Shown here piece by piece: positions 36,506-45,333 of a stretch of 64,000 nt of DNA; within the stretch, counting starts at the first letter, position 1, and each line of letters starts with the position of its first letter. Origin of the DNA: CAVRZY01 sp963725415 (lineage in GTDB: Bacteria > Acidobacteriota > Terriglobia > Bryobacterales > Bryobacteraceae); assembly GCA_963725415.1 (NCBI GenBank), contig CAVRZY010000283.1, forward strand, positions 1 through 64,000, in the 5' to 3' direction. The notes beneath the pieces were generated by a model. That model searched no databases. It saw nothing but the letters and a program-made list of their open reading frames with translations, and had not been told where the DNA came from. Both the position numbers and the translations under genes were made by a program.

Positions 36506-37230
36506 TCAGCCGGCGCCGGCGGCCTTGGCGATTTTTGAGATCAGGTCGAGGGTGTCCTGAATGTCCTTCTGCGCGCTGGCGCCGTAGGTCTGGAAGTTGC
36601 GCAGGGCGGCGAGGGCGTACTCCCGGGCGTCGGGGAGGCGGCCAGCGGACGCGAGGGTGAGGGCGACGTTGTAGCGGGTCTGCGCGGCGCCGTAGAGGTT
36701 GCCTTGCACTTCCTCGAAGCGGATCGACTCGCGATAGTGGTGCAGGGCGCGGTCCAGGTCGCCGGCTTCGTCGTGGATCCAACCCAGTTGGTTGTGGACC
36801 ACGGCCAACTGCCCGATGGCGTGGGGCGGGGTCATCTCCAGCGAATGATGATGGGACCGCAGGGCCTCGTTGAGATGGCGCCGGAGTTCGGATTCCGGCT
36901 TCTTCGCCTTCCGCGCCTCCTTGAGGCGTTCCAGGGCTACGTGGCCCAGTTGGCCGAGGCTTATTGCTCGACCCAGTACGTCACCTTCCGCCCGGAGTCG
37001 AGGCTCTTGCTATACCAGCGCTCGGCCTCGTCCAGGTCGCGGAGGCCAAGGTGCGCGTTGCCCAGGCTGAGGGCGGCCACTGCGGCGAGCGGGCGGTCGC
37101 CGATCTGCATCGCGAGATCGAAGCTCTCCCGATATGCCTCCACGCACTCCGGGCGTCGTGTCCCCCGCTGGATCTCGGGTGGGATAAGCTTCAGCTTGTC
37201 TCGGGCGGTATTCGAAAGGGGCCCGGACAA
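36506..37230 (-). pseudogene. TPR-repeat protein remnant, frameshifted and truncated at its 5' end
   Basis: The minus-strand product has tetratricopeptide repeats: RPLAAVAALSLGNAHLGLRD then LDEAERWYSKSLDSG, and GQLAVVHNQLGWIHDEAGDL then DRALHHYRESIRFEEVQGN. A frame change near 36955 joins the two parts. On the 5' side the frame meets a stop inside the hairpin element at 37182-37245, so the N-terminus of the original protein has been lost. It was probably part of a larger TPR (possibly kinase- or CHAT-linked) protein, but no such domain remains. Confidence 0.6.
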
Positions 37231-37245
37231 GCTGGAAGCTTATCC
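37182..37245. repeat. Long inverted repeat at the truncation point of the TPR gene
   Basis: GGATAAGCTTCAGCTTGTC (37182-37200) pairs with GACAAGCTGGAAGCTTATCC (37226-37245), with one extra base, and the stem extends inward through CGGG/CCCG. The TPR frame starts inside it. It has the form of a dispersed palindromic or MITE-like element. Confidence 0.6.
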
Positions 37246-37382
37246 TACCCGGAACTTCTATCTAGCCACCAGGAACTGGAGCTGGCTTGCGCCGCTGAAC
37301 CGCAGCGGCCCCGACGGCGACTACGACTACTATGCCCTGATCGCGGTCGATCATGCGCTGATGGCGCGCCGCGCCAGTGACC

Positions 37383-39155
37383 TTACGGCGTCATCCGGAT
37401 TTCCGGCATGCTCAGCACACCTCTGGTTCCGCTGGCAGAGCGCAACTGCCGGGCAGCCGGCTGGACGAGCTTTAGGGCCCGCACCAGAGCCTCGGCGGCG
37501 CTGTGCTCGCTGGATTCCGGCTCCTGACCGAACAGGCGATCCATCAACACATCCATAGTGCTCCTCCTGGGTGGGAACACCTGGATCTTGACGTCTTCGG
37601 TTTCGGGGATGCCCGCGGCCCTCTTGGCCAGGCGCAGAGCGGTCGAGAACCCCCCCAACTCGTCCACCAGCCCCAGGCTCTTGGCATCCTCGCCCGTCCA
37701 GATGCGACCTTTGGCGATTTCCAGCACCCGCAGCTTGGGAAGACGGCGGCCTTCGGCCACCTTGCTGGTGAAATCCGCATAAACCCGGTCGAGCCAGGCC
37801 TGGAAGCGCGCCCACTCGGCCGGCGTGTAGTCGGCAGTCCCGGTCCAGAACGTGGCATTGGCGCCGGCATGCACTTCATCCCAAGAGATACCCAGCTTGG
37901 ACCACAGGTCCGTGGTGAGCATTTTGCCGCCCAGCACGCCGATGGAACCGGTGATAGTCCCGGGCTGGGCCACAATCTTGTCGGCGGCCATAGCGACGAA
38001 GTAGCCGCCCGAGCCGGCCACGTCCCCCATGGATGCGATGACTGGCTTACCGGCCTTGCGGGCCCGAAGGGTTTCCGTCCAGATGGCGTCGGAGGCCACG
38101 TAAGATCCTCCCGGGCTGTCAATCCGAAACAGGATCGCCTTGACGCTCTTGTCTTCGATAGCCGCGCGGAAGGCCGCGGTGACCGTATCCGAACCCATCG
38201 ACACTTCGCCGAAGATGGGATCGAAACCGCTCCTGCCGCGCTGGACTCCCCCGACGCCGTAGATCAGCGCGATGGTCTTCCCCCTCCGGTGCGGGCGCCC
38301 GGCCCGTTCCAGGTACCTCTTCAGGTAGAGGAGTTCAGCGCCGCGTCCCGCCCTCTCCTTGACCTTGGCGTAGACCTCGTCCCGGTAGGCAAGACCGTCG
38401 GCCAGCTTGGCATTCACGGCTTCCTGGCCCAGGAACGGGCCCCGGTCGATCAACGCCCGCGCCTGGTCCTGTGACATGCCGCGTCCCTCGGCGATGCCGG
38501 CCAGCATTTGCGAGAACCAGGAGTTCATGACTTTCTCCATGGCCGCGCGGTGGGCCGGCGTGTACTTCTTCTCGGTGTACATGTTCATCGCATTCTTGTA
38601 CTCATAGCGATGATCCATGCGGGGTTTGACGCCCAGCTTGTCCAGAGTGCCGCGCACAAAGGGGCTCTCCATCAGAATGCCGGTCAAGCCGATGTCGCCG
38701 GAGGGCTGGAGCCAGATCTGGTCGAAGGCGGTAGCCAGGTAGTAGGAGCCGCCGGAGGGACCGAATTCGCCAAACGTTTCAGCCCAGGCGATCGCGAATT
38801 TCTTGCGCGCGCGGAAAGCGCGTACGGCCTGCCGCAGCTCCTGGCACTGTGCCATGCCCATAGGGGCGGCCCCGAGCCGCGCCACCAGGCCCACCACTCG
38901 GTCGTCGTTGCCCGCCTTTTCCAGAGTGTCGACCACGTCCCGCACCACAGGCATGCCGGAAAACATGGCCTTAGCGAGCGCATCGTCAGGAACGTCCTCC
39001 ACCAGAGGCGTGTCCAGGTTCACTTCCAGGATGGTCTTCCCCGGAACGCGGGATTGCGTGAAGCGCATCACCACCGTGGCCGCCACGATGAAAAGGAAAA
39101 AGGCTACTGCCAGCCCGCCGATGATGGCCAGCAGCCGCACCATGATCTTTCCCAT
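37383..39155 (-). CDS. sppA: Signal peptide peptidase SppA, long (67K-type) form, 590 aa
   Basis: One N-terminal membrane anchor (LLAIIGGLAVAFFLFIVAAT) is followed by two tandem S49 protease folds. The expected dyad is split between them: Lys187 in RYEYKNAM in the first half, and Ser382 in MGDVAGSGGYFVAMAADKIV in the second, as in the E. coli tetrameric enzyme. ILFRIDSPGGSYVASDAIW and PGTITGSIGVLGGK are conserved. It degrades cleaved signal peptides and membrane protein fragments at the periplasmic face. It stands alone, with rluD divergent 73 bases away. Confidence 0.94.
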   Translation of the reverse strand: MGKIMVRLLAIIGGLAVAFFLFIVAATVVMRFTQSRVPGKTILEVNLDTPLVEDVPDDALAKAMFSGMPVVRDVVDTLEKAGNDDRVVGLVARLGAAPMGMAQCQELRQAVRAFRARKKFAIAWAETFGEFGPSGGSYYLATAFDQIWLQPSGDIGLTGILMESPFVRGTLDKLGVKPRMDHRYEYKNAMNMYTEKKYTPAHRAAMEKVMNSWFSQMLAGIAEGRGMSQDQARALIDRGPFLGQEAVNAKLADGLAYRDEVYAKVKERAGRGAELLYLKRYLERAGRPHRRGKTIALIYGVGGVQRGRSGFDPIFGEVSMGSDTVTAAFRAAIEDKSVKAILFRIDSPGGSYVASDAIWTETLRARKAGKPVIASMGDVAGSGGYFVAMAADKIVAQPGTITGSIGVLGGKMLTTDLWSKLGISWDEVHAGANATFWTGTADYTPAEWARFQAWLDRVYADFTSKVAEGRRLPKLRVLEIAKGRIWTGEDAKSLGLVDELGGFSTALRLAKRAAGIPETEDVKIQVFPPRRSTMDVLMDRLFGQEPESSEHSAAEALVRALKLVQPAARQLRSASGTRGVLSMPEIRMTP

Positions 39156-39228
39156 TGCCGTTATCCTCGAATTGAGATGGTGTACGGCTAGATTGTAGCT
39201 ACAATCGAAGGGTCAAGGGGGACGCGAT

Positions 39229-40137
39229 TTGATACTGGCGGCGCAGGTCTCCGATGCCGGCAAGCGGCTGGATGTCTGGCTGCAAGAGCGGCTCTCCCAG
39301 TACAGCCGTTCGCGGTTGCAGGCGTGGATCAAAGCCGGACGTGTGCGGGTCGATGGGGCCCCCGAGCGGCCTTCCTACCGGCTGCGCGGCCACGAGAGGA
39401 TGGAGGTCGAACCGGCTGAGTTGCCTCCGCTGCGTGCCGTGCCCGAGGATCTCCCTCTGAAAATCCTTTATGAGGACGAGGATGTGTTGGCCGTCGAAAA
39501 GCCGGCTGGCATGGTGGTGCATGCGGGCGCCGGGCGCCATTCCGGCACGCTGGTCAACGCGCTGCTGCACCGCTTCGGTGCGCTCTCGGAGGTGGGTGGG
39601 GAACTGCGGCCCGGCATCGTGCACCGCCTGGACCGCTACACCAGCGGGGTGCTCCTGGTGGCGCGCAGCGACGCTGCCCACCGCCACCTGGCCCAGCAGT
39701 TCGCCAGCCGGGAAATCGAGAAAGTGTACCTGGTTCTGGTGCATGGTCAGGTCAAACAGGACCGGGGCCGCATCGAGAGGCCGATCTCGAGGGATCGCGC
39801 CAGACGGGTCCGGATGACCGCTCGGGCGGGCCGCGGGCGCGCCGCGGTCACCGAATACCGGGTGCTGCAGCGCTTCGCGCGCTTCACCTTCCTGGAGGTC
39901 GGCATGAAAACCGGGCGCACGCACCAGATCCGGGCACATTTCTCCAGCCTGGGGCATCCGGTGGTGGGGGACCGGTTGTACGGAGCGGCGGCCCGAGTGG
40001 AGGGGCGCCCTCCGCTGGAGCGCTTCTTCCTGCACGCCCACCGGATCCGCTTCGTCCAGCCCTCCACCGGCCTGCCAGTTGCGGTAGAATCGCCTCTGCC
40101 CCCGGAACTTGAGCGCTGGATGGAAGGACTCCTATAA
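39229..40137 (+). CDS. rluD: RluA/RluD-family 23S rRNA pseudouridine synthase, 302 aa
   Basis: An N-terminal S4 RNA-binding domain (AGKRLDVWLQERLSQYSRSR) precedes the catalytic domain with GIVHRLDRYTSGVLLVARSD; the Asp of HRLD is the nucleophile. MKTGRTHQIRAHFSSLGHPV VGD is the second conserved block. The family makes pseudouridines in helix 69 of 23S rRNA (RluD) or related sites; exact specificity cannot be read. The TTG at 39229 after AAGGGGG is the likely start. HRLDRYTSG replaces the usual HRLDKDTSG but keeps the key residues. Confidence 0.9.
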   Translation: MILAAQVSDAGKRLDVWLQERLSQYSRSRLQAWIKAGRVRVDGAPERPSYRLRGHERMEVEPAELPPLRAVPEDLPLKILYEDEDVLAVEKPAGMVVHAGAGRHSGTLVNALLHRFGALSEVGGELRPGIVHRLDRYTSGVLLVARSDAAHRHLAQQFASREIEKVYLVLVHGQVKQDRGRIERPISRDRARRVRMTARAGRGRAAVTEYRVLQRFARFTFLEVGMKTGRTHQIRAHFSSLGHPVVGDRLYGAAARVEGRPPLERFFLHAHRIRFVQPSTGLPVAVESPLPPELERWMEGLL

Positions 40138-40153
40138 TCGAAGCGAGGGTGTC

Positions 40154-41125
40154 ATGAATCCGCTGGTGGCCACAATGCTGTGTGTCGGCGCGCTCGGTTT
40201 CGCGCTGGGAGCACAGCAGCCCGCGCCAAAGCCGGCCCGCGCTCAAACCCGCCAACCCGCCCCACAGAGCCGCGTGGAGGACGAGGCCAAGACCCGCATC
40301 ATCCTGGATGTGACCCGCGTCAATCTGTTGTTCACGGTCACAGACAGGAAAGGCCGTTTCGTAACCGATCTGGGCAAGAGCGACTTCGAAGTAACCGAGA
40401 ACCGGCGCTCGCAGAACATTCTGGAATTCGCCGCCGAGACGGATCTGCCGCTGCGCATGGCCATTTTGGTCGATACCAGCAACAGCATCCGGGACCGCTT
40501 CCGGTTCATCCAGGAGGCGGCCATCGAGTTCATCAACAGCGTTCTGCGCCCACGCCAGGACAAAGCCATGCTGGTGAGTTTCGACACCTCGGCCGAGCTG
40601 GTGTCCGACCTCAGCGAGGACACCGACAAGCTGGCGGGCTCGATTCGGGAGCTGCGGCCGGGGGGCGGCACCTCGCTTTACGATGCCGTCTATTTCGCCT
40701 GTCGCGACAAGCTGGGCCACGAGCAGCCACGCCACAAGTTCCGCCGCGCCATGATCATCCTGAGCGACGGCGAGGACAACCAGAGCCGCGTGACCCGCGA
40801 TCAGGCGCTCGAAATGGCCCAGAAAAATGACGTGGTGGTTTACACCATTTCCACCAACATCACCCGCATCGAGACCGACGGCGACAAGGTGCTCAAGTAC
40901 CTAGCCGCCGAAACCGGCGGGCTAGCCTTCTTCCCCTTCAAGGTGGAGGACCTGGGGCAATCCTTCGAGAACATCGCCAACGAGCTGCGGCACCAGTACA
41001 ACATCTTCTACCGGCCTGAGCCTCTGAAAGCCGACGGGCTGTATCACCTGGTGGATGTCCGGGTGAAGGGCCGAAAAGACCTGGTGGTCCGGGCTCGCAA
41101 AGGCTACTACGCCCCCAGGCTGTAA
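40154..41125 (+). CDS. Secreted VWFA-related acidobacterial-domain protein, 323 aa
   Basis: ATG 40154 starts a signal peptide (MNPLVATMLCVGALGFALGA) followed by a Pro/Ala/Gln-rich linker. A short beta region (VTRVNLLFTVTDRKGRFVTD, LGKSDFEVTENRR) characteristic of these proteins precedes a von Willebrand A domain with an intact MIDAS motif DTSNS, plus LVSFDT and MIILSDGEDNQS. The end, NIFYRPEPLKADGLYHLVDV then VRARKGYYAPRL, matches the family. Metal-dependent ligand binding outside the cell is inferred; no enzyme activity is known. It lies 16 bases after rluD. Confidence 0.9.
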   Translation: MNPLVATMLCVGALGFALGAQQPAPKPARAQTRQPAPQSRVEDEAKTRIILDVTRVNLLFTVTDRKGRFVTDLGKSDFEVTENRRSQNILEFAAETDLPLRMAILVDTSNSIRDRFRFIQEAAIEFINSVLRPRQDKAMLVSFDTSAELVSDLSEDTDKLAGSIRELRPGGGTSLYDAVYFACRDKLGHEQPRHKFRRAMIILSDGEDNQSRVTRDQALEMAQKNDVVVYTISTNITRIETDGDKVLKYLAAETGGLAFFPFKVEDLGQSFENIANELRHQYNIFYRPEPLKADGLYHLVDVRVKGRKDLVVRARKGYYAPRL

Positions 41126-41259
41126 AAGCAGCCTTTAGCCATCAGCCACTAGCTGCATGCGGCCAGCCCTGGGTGGACGCGGAAGAAGTTCGAGGAGGGC
41201 AAGTACAAACCGAGCGACACCTACAACAGCCCGCGCGACCCCGAGTTACGGAAAGAGTA

Positions 41260-41436
41260 TCAGCGCCGTCCTCCAGCCAAAAGCGCGGCATCGCGCAGCA
41301 CACCACCCGGGAACGGCACTCCGCTGGCGACCGGTTCGGCGGCGCCATCGTATTTCGAGATTTTCTCGGGGTTCCAGTTGCCCCCTTCGGCCGCCAGCAA
41401 CGCGGCAGCCGAAAGGGTGCAAACCATCCCTCGCAT
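41260..41436 (-). CDS. Possible small secreted protein, 58 aa
   Basis: From ATG 41436, five bases past the TonB-receptor stop, a short frame reads MRGMVCTLSAAALLAAEGGN, then WNPEKISKYDGAAEPVASGV and ends at 41260. It has a signal-peptide-like start and a plausible mature part, but no family is recognised. The other strand also carries a plausible fragment here (WTRKKFEEGKYKPSDTYNSP), so the coding choice is uncertain. Confidence 0.3.
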   Translation of the reverse strand: MRGMVCTLSAAALLAAEGGNWNPEKISKYDGAAEPVASGVPFPGGVLRDAALLAGGRR

Positions 41437-41441
41437 CACGG

Positions 41442-44400
41442 TCACCAACCGATTCGTAATGCGAGTTGCAGGATGCGCGATGTGCCCGTCATACTCGTCA
41501 CCTGTCCGAAGGCAGCGCTGGTTGGACTGGTGTTGGGCCCGCCAAAGTTGGGATGGTTCAGGACGTTGAAAAACTCCGCCCGCAACTGCCCGTTCAGGCG
41601 TTCGCGGATCGGGACGGTTTTGATGAGCGAGGCGTTCAGGAATTTCCGTCCGCCCCCACGCACTCCGCTGAACAGGCTGGACATGGTGCGGTAGTTGTAA
41701 GACAACTGGTCGGCCGTTTTGCGGTTGAACGCGTTTACGTTGAACCATTGCCACAGGTTCCCGCTGCCGGTCGGGATGTCCTTCACGGTCGCCACCAGCA
41801 GAGCGTTGCCGAAACCGAGCGGCTGGCCGCTCTGCCATATGCCAATGGCCTCGACCTGCCAGCCGCCGATGATCCGGCCCAGCACCGGACCGGTATCCGC
41901 CAGCAACTCCTTCTTCGGCCCGAAAGGCAATTCGTAGATTCCGCTGGCCGTTAAGTGATGCCGCCGGTCCTGGTCCGAAATCACATGCTCCAGCGGCGAA
42001 AGCTGTCCGTTGAGCCGGCTCATGGCCTGCATGTACTTGGAGAAGGTGTAGCCCACCTGCACGGTGTAGCCCGCGCTGAAACGCCTTTCCAGCCGGGTCA
42101 CCAGAGCGTGATACCAGGAGATGCCCACGTTGTCCAAGGAGGTCACGCCGGTGAACTGCGGGAAGTTGGCCATCTGCGTCAGCGCGTTCCGCGCGATGAC
42201 CGAGCCGGAAAGCCCAGTGCTCGGCAGCAGTGGGTAGAAGGGATTCGGGAGCATGATGGTCCAGTAATTGATGGCCGCCTGATCGCGCACCGGCGAACGG
42301 CTGAGATAGTCCGGGTTGAACGGCCTGTAATCCATAGTGACGCCCGAGCCGCTGGAGCTGCTGAGATGCGTGCCGCGGTTGCCCACGTATCCCACTTCCG
42401 CCATGAAGGCGCCCGGCAATTGCCGCTGGATGGTCAGCGACCACCGCTGGCTATAGGGCGTGGCGGGGTGCTGCGGGAAGAAGGTGATCGAATTGCCCAG
42501 AAACGTGTTCAACCCGCCGCTGGCGCCCGTGGGTGCCACGATCCCGTTCGGGAAGGGATTGCCCAGGCTCGCCACGAACGTCAGCCCGCCATCTTGGGAT
42601 GCCTGAAATGGCGTGGTGCTGCTGAACCCGCTTTGCTTCACCTTGTCGCCGGCCTGCTGGCCCACGAACCCGAAAAACACGCCGTAGCCGCTGCGGATCA
42701 CGGTCTTATCGTTCAAACGGTAGGCGATGCCGAAACGCGGCGCGAAATTCAGTTTGGGAGTGTTGAACAGAGCGCTGGGCTGGCCGTTCACGCCCGCAAA
42801 GAGCAAGCCGCCCTTCACCACAAACTGGCTTGCGGGCAGTTCCGGCGTCGGATTCTTGGCGTAATTGGCTTGAACAGCAGCGTTCAGTGGATTCACGGTG
42901 GTGAAATCCATGCCGGTTACCGAGCGGTTGAAGCGTTCCCGCAGTGCGCCCTCAACCTCGTACCGCAGCCCGATGTTGACGGTCAGCTTCGGCGTGACGC
43001 GCCAGTCATCCTGTACAAACGATCCCAGCAACGGCGAAGAGACCGCGTAGTTCGCCGGACGCCCTACGCTGCCGCCGGTGGGCAGCCCCAGCAGGAAGCT
43101 TGCCAGACCCTGCCCCACGCCGCTGGGCGATGCGGGCGAGTTGTCCAACGGTCCCTGGGTCCACGACGTGCCGAAGGAGAAGCTTGGGCTGGCCGAACTA
43201 TACGAAGCGTAGTTCTCCTGGTAAGCCCGGTAATCCACGCCCACCCGCACCACGTGCGTGCCCCGAACCCAGTTCAGCGTACTGCTGAAGTGGTGGGTGT
43301 TGGTAATGTAGTTGTCCGGCTTTTCGTTGCCCAGGTTGGTCATCCCGTTGATTGAAATCTGCGGAAACGACACATTCACCCGATCGAGTTGGTTTACGAA
43401 TGAAGCCGGGAATCCTAAAATCTCCAAATCCATCCCCTGGCTTTTCGGCGTATGCGGGAAGAGGAACCGCGTGTAGCTGTAGCGGAAGTTCAACACCAGG
43501 TCGGGACGCAACGTGTACACGTTGTCCAGCGTCGCGCCGCGGTTCAGAAACGAGTTCGTCAGCCCCGTCGCCAGATTGCCGAAGTAATCCCGGTATAGCT
43601 GGTCTTTGTTGTTGAAATAGCCGCGGAAGAACGTCCGGAACTTGTCGCTGAAATTGTGGTCGATGCGCCCGATGTGGGTCCAGATGGGGCTGTGCAGCAG
43701 AAGATTGGGATTGGGATAGTTCTGCGTACCATCGCTGATGCCCGCATTGAGTGGCGCCGGGTAATAGCTCATAATATTCTTGGCCACTGCGCTGATCCGG
43801 TTGGCGGGCACGATGTTGCCCGAAAACGGCTGCCGGTTGATGCGCCCGTTCGCCAGCGTCCCCGTCGCGGGATCATAAATCTGGTACTGCGCGCCCAATC
43901 GCAGCAGATCCGAAAAATCGCCTTGCCGCTCCTTCGGGGTCGGGACCGTGAAGATGCCCCCGTCCGAAGGCGCATCATTGGCGTACCACTCGTACCCGTA
44001 CATGAAGAACGTGCGGTTCTTGCCGTTGTACAGCTTGGGAATGTACACCGGACCGTTCAAGGCAGCCGTCCAATGGCGGTTGTTCAGATACGATCTCGGC
44101 AGGCCGTTCATGTTGGCAAAGAAATCGTTGGCGTTCCAGCCGGGGTTGGTCCTGAAATAGCGCACCGCGCCGTGCAACTCGTTCGTGCCAGACTTCAGGT
44201 TGATGGTGATTTGGCCGCCCGACGACGCAGCGGCGCCGGCATCGTACGCCGCCGTCTCGATGCGAAACTCGTCTACCGTGTCTAGCGGCGGAACAAACGC
44301 GATCGTCCGCTGGTAATTGGAGGTGCCGGCCGACGTGGTGGTGTTGGAAGCGCCATCGAGCGTCACCTCGTGCGTGGACCCGGGCGTGCCCGCGATGGCG

Positions 44401-44960
44401 TATTCGGTAAGGCGCGCGTTATCGCCGCCGCGCGTGTTCATGAATCCCACGCTGCCCGTGCTCGCCGCCGCCGGTAAAAGCTGCATCAGCAGCATGGGAT
44501 TGCTGTGCAGTATCGGAAGCTCGGAGAACTGCTTCTTGGCGACCACTTGCCCGACGCTGGCATTGGCCGTTTCCAGCAAAGGTGTGGCCCCGACGACCGT
44601 AACGCTTTCGCTGGAAGACCCGAGTTCCAGCCTGATGTCGAACTGCAAACGGTCATTGATGCGTACCTCGATGTCGCTGCCGGTGTAAACCTTGAACCCC
44701 GCTGCCTCGGCGGCGACCTGATACGTGCCAGGCAGCAAATAAGGAATCAAGTAACCGCCCTGTTCGTTGGTGGTCGCCTTGGTTTTTGTATTCGTGGCGA
44801 CGTGAGTAGCGGTCAGATGCACACCGGGCACAACCGCGCCTGACGGATCGACGACCCGCCCTGCGATGCTGCCGCGTGTCTCCTGCGCGAATGCCGCTGT
44901 GGCCGTAAGGCCCGCCAGGGTCAGCGCACACCACCACTTTCTTGATCTTCGAAACAACAT
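41442..44960 (-). CDS. Oar-like TonB-dependent receptor with carboxypeptidase-regulatory N-domain, 1172 aa
   Basis: ATG 44960 begins a signal peptide (MLFRRSRKWWCALTLAGLTA). Residues ~28-115 are a CarboxypepD_reg-like domain (IAGRVVDPSGAVVPGVHLTA, GGYLIPYLLPGTYQVAAEAA), followed by a plug domain (ESVTVVGATPLLETANASVG) and a long beta barrel ending RILQLALRIGW with the usual aromatic C-terminal residue. Such receptors are abundant in Acidobacteriota and are thought to import large glycans or peptides with TonB energy. The divergent winged-helix regulator at 45334-46644 probably controls it. The frame stays open upstream into a second, truncated regulatory domain. Confidence 0.92.
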   Translation of the reverse strand: MLFRRSRKWWCALTLAGLTATAAFAQETRGSIAGRVVDPSGAVVPGVHLTATHVATNTKTKATTNEQGGYLIPYLLPGTYQVAAEAAGFKVYTGSDIEVRINDRLQFDIRLELGSSSESVTVVGATPLLETANASVGQVVAKKQFSELPILHSNPMLLMQLLPAAASTGSVGFMNTRGGDNARLTEYAIAGTPGSTHEVTLDGASNTTTSAGTSNYQRTIAFVPPLDTVDEFRIETAAYDAGAAASSGGQITINLKSGTNELHGAVRYFRTNPGWNANDFFANMNGLPRSYLNNRHWTAALNGPVYIPKLYNGKNRTFFMYGYEWYANDAPSDGGIFTVPTPKERQGDFSDLLRLGAQYQIYDPATGTLANGRINRQPFSGNIVPANRISAVAKNIMSYYPAPLNAGISDGTQNYPNPNLLLHSPIWTHIGRIDHNFSDKFRTFFRGYFNNKDQLYRDYFGNLATGLTNSFLNRGATLDNVYTLRPDLVLNFRYSYTRFLFPHTPKSQGMDLEILGFPASFVNQLDRVNVSFPQISINGMTNLGNEKPDNYITNTHHFSSTLNWVRGTHVVRVGVDYRAYQENYASYSSASPSFSFGTSWTQGPLDNSPASPSGVGQGLASFLLGLPTGGSVGRPANYAVSSPLLGSFVQDDWRVTPKLTVNIGLRYEVEGALRERFNRSVTGMDFTTVNPLNAAVQANYAKNPTPELPASQFVVKGGLLFAGVNGQPSALFNTPKLNFAPRFGIAYRLNDKTVIRSGYGVFFGFVGQQAGDKVKQSGFSSTTPFQASQDGGLTFVASLGNPFPNGIVAPTGASGGLNTFLGNSITFFPQHPATPYSQRWSLTIQRQLPGAFMAEVGYVGNRGTHLSSSSGSGVTMDYRPFNPDYLSRSPVRDQAAINYWTIMLPNPFYPLLPSTGLSGSVIARNALTQMANFPQFTGVTSLDNVGISWYHALVTRLERRFSAGYTVQVGYTFSKYMQAMSRLNGQLSPLEHVISDQDRRHHLTASGIYELPFGPKKELLADTGPVLGRIIGGWQVEAIGIWQSGQPLGFGNALLVATVKDIPTGSGNLWQWFNVNAFNRKTADQLSYNYRTMSSLFSGVRGGGRKFLNASLIKTVPIRERLNGQLRAEFFNVLNHPNFGGPNTSPTSAAFGQVTSMTGTSRILQLALRIGW

Positions 44961-45200
44961 TTCCAAACCTCCATCGACCCGCTCGTCCGTCCCGATGCGG
45001 AGTCCATTTTGTTCGAATTCCTTGAAGCCCACTGCCACCGCGGTGAGCTTGTACCTCGGCGGTGGCGGAAACAGCAGGACATAGGGTCCGTCAGGTTCGG
45101 ACCTTGTCTCATATCGGGCACCGGTTTCGACCTGAGTGGCTGCAATGGCTACGTTGGGGATCACCGCCCCTTGTGCATCCAGTACGCGTCCCAGGCTCGT
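44961..45200 (-). pseudogene. CarboxypepD-regulatory domain remnant, in frame upstream of the TonB receptor
   Basis: In the same frame as the receptor, before its ATG, the sequence reads LGRVLDAQGAVIPNVAIAAT, then QVETGARYETRSEPDGPYVL and KLTAVAVGFKEFEQNGLRIG. This is the N-terminal regulatory domain of another Oar-like receptor. It has no start codon, signal peptide or plug of its own. It is the residue of a second receptor gene deleted up to this point. Confidence 0.7.
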
Positions 45201-45311
45201 ACTCCTTCCACAAACCAACTGTGGCCGGTCGAGAACCCCCCGGCCAGACGTCAATCATTGTCTTTGATTTGCCTGCTCTCGCCAAGTCTAAGCTTGCGTA
45301 TAAAACCGTTG

Positions 45312-45332
45312 TTGACGTTGTGTTAATGTCAA
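45312..45332. promoter_or_regulatory. Inverted repeat in the receptor/regulator divergent region
   Basis: TTGACGTT (45312-45319) pairs with AATGTCAA (45325-45332), seven of eight positions matching, and ends one base before the regulator ATG. TTGAC-type -35 sequences face both directions. It is a good candidate for the regulator's own binding site. Confidence 0.4.
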
Positions 45333-45333
45333 T

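Noticed and set aside
37246..37382. Plus-strand peptide NFYLATRNWSWLAPLNRSGP as part of a gene
   Set aside because: Looks protein-like but has no start, no family and lies in the sppA/TPR gap; could be a remnant but cannot be supported.
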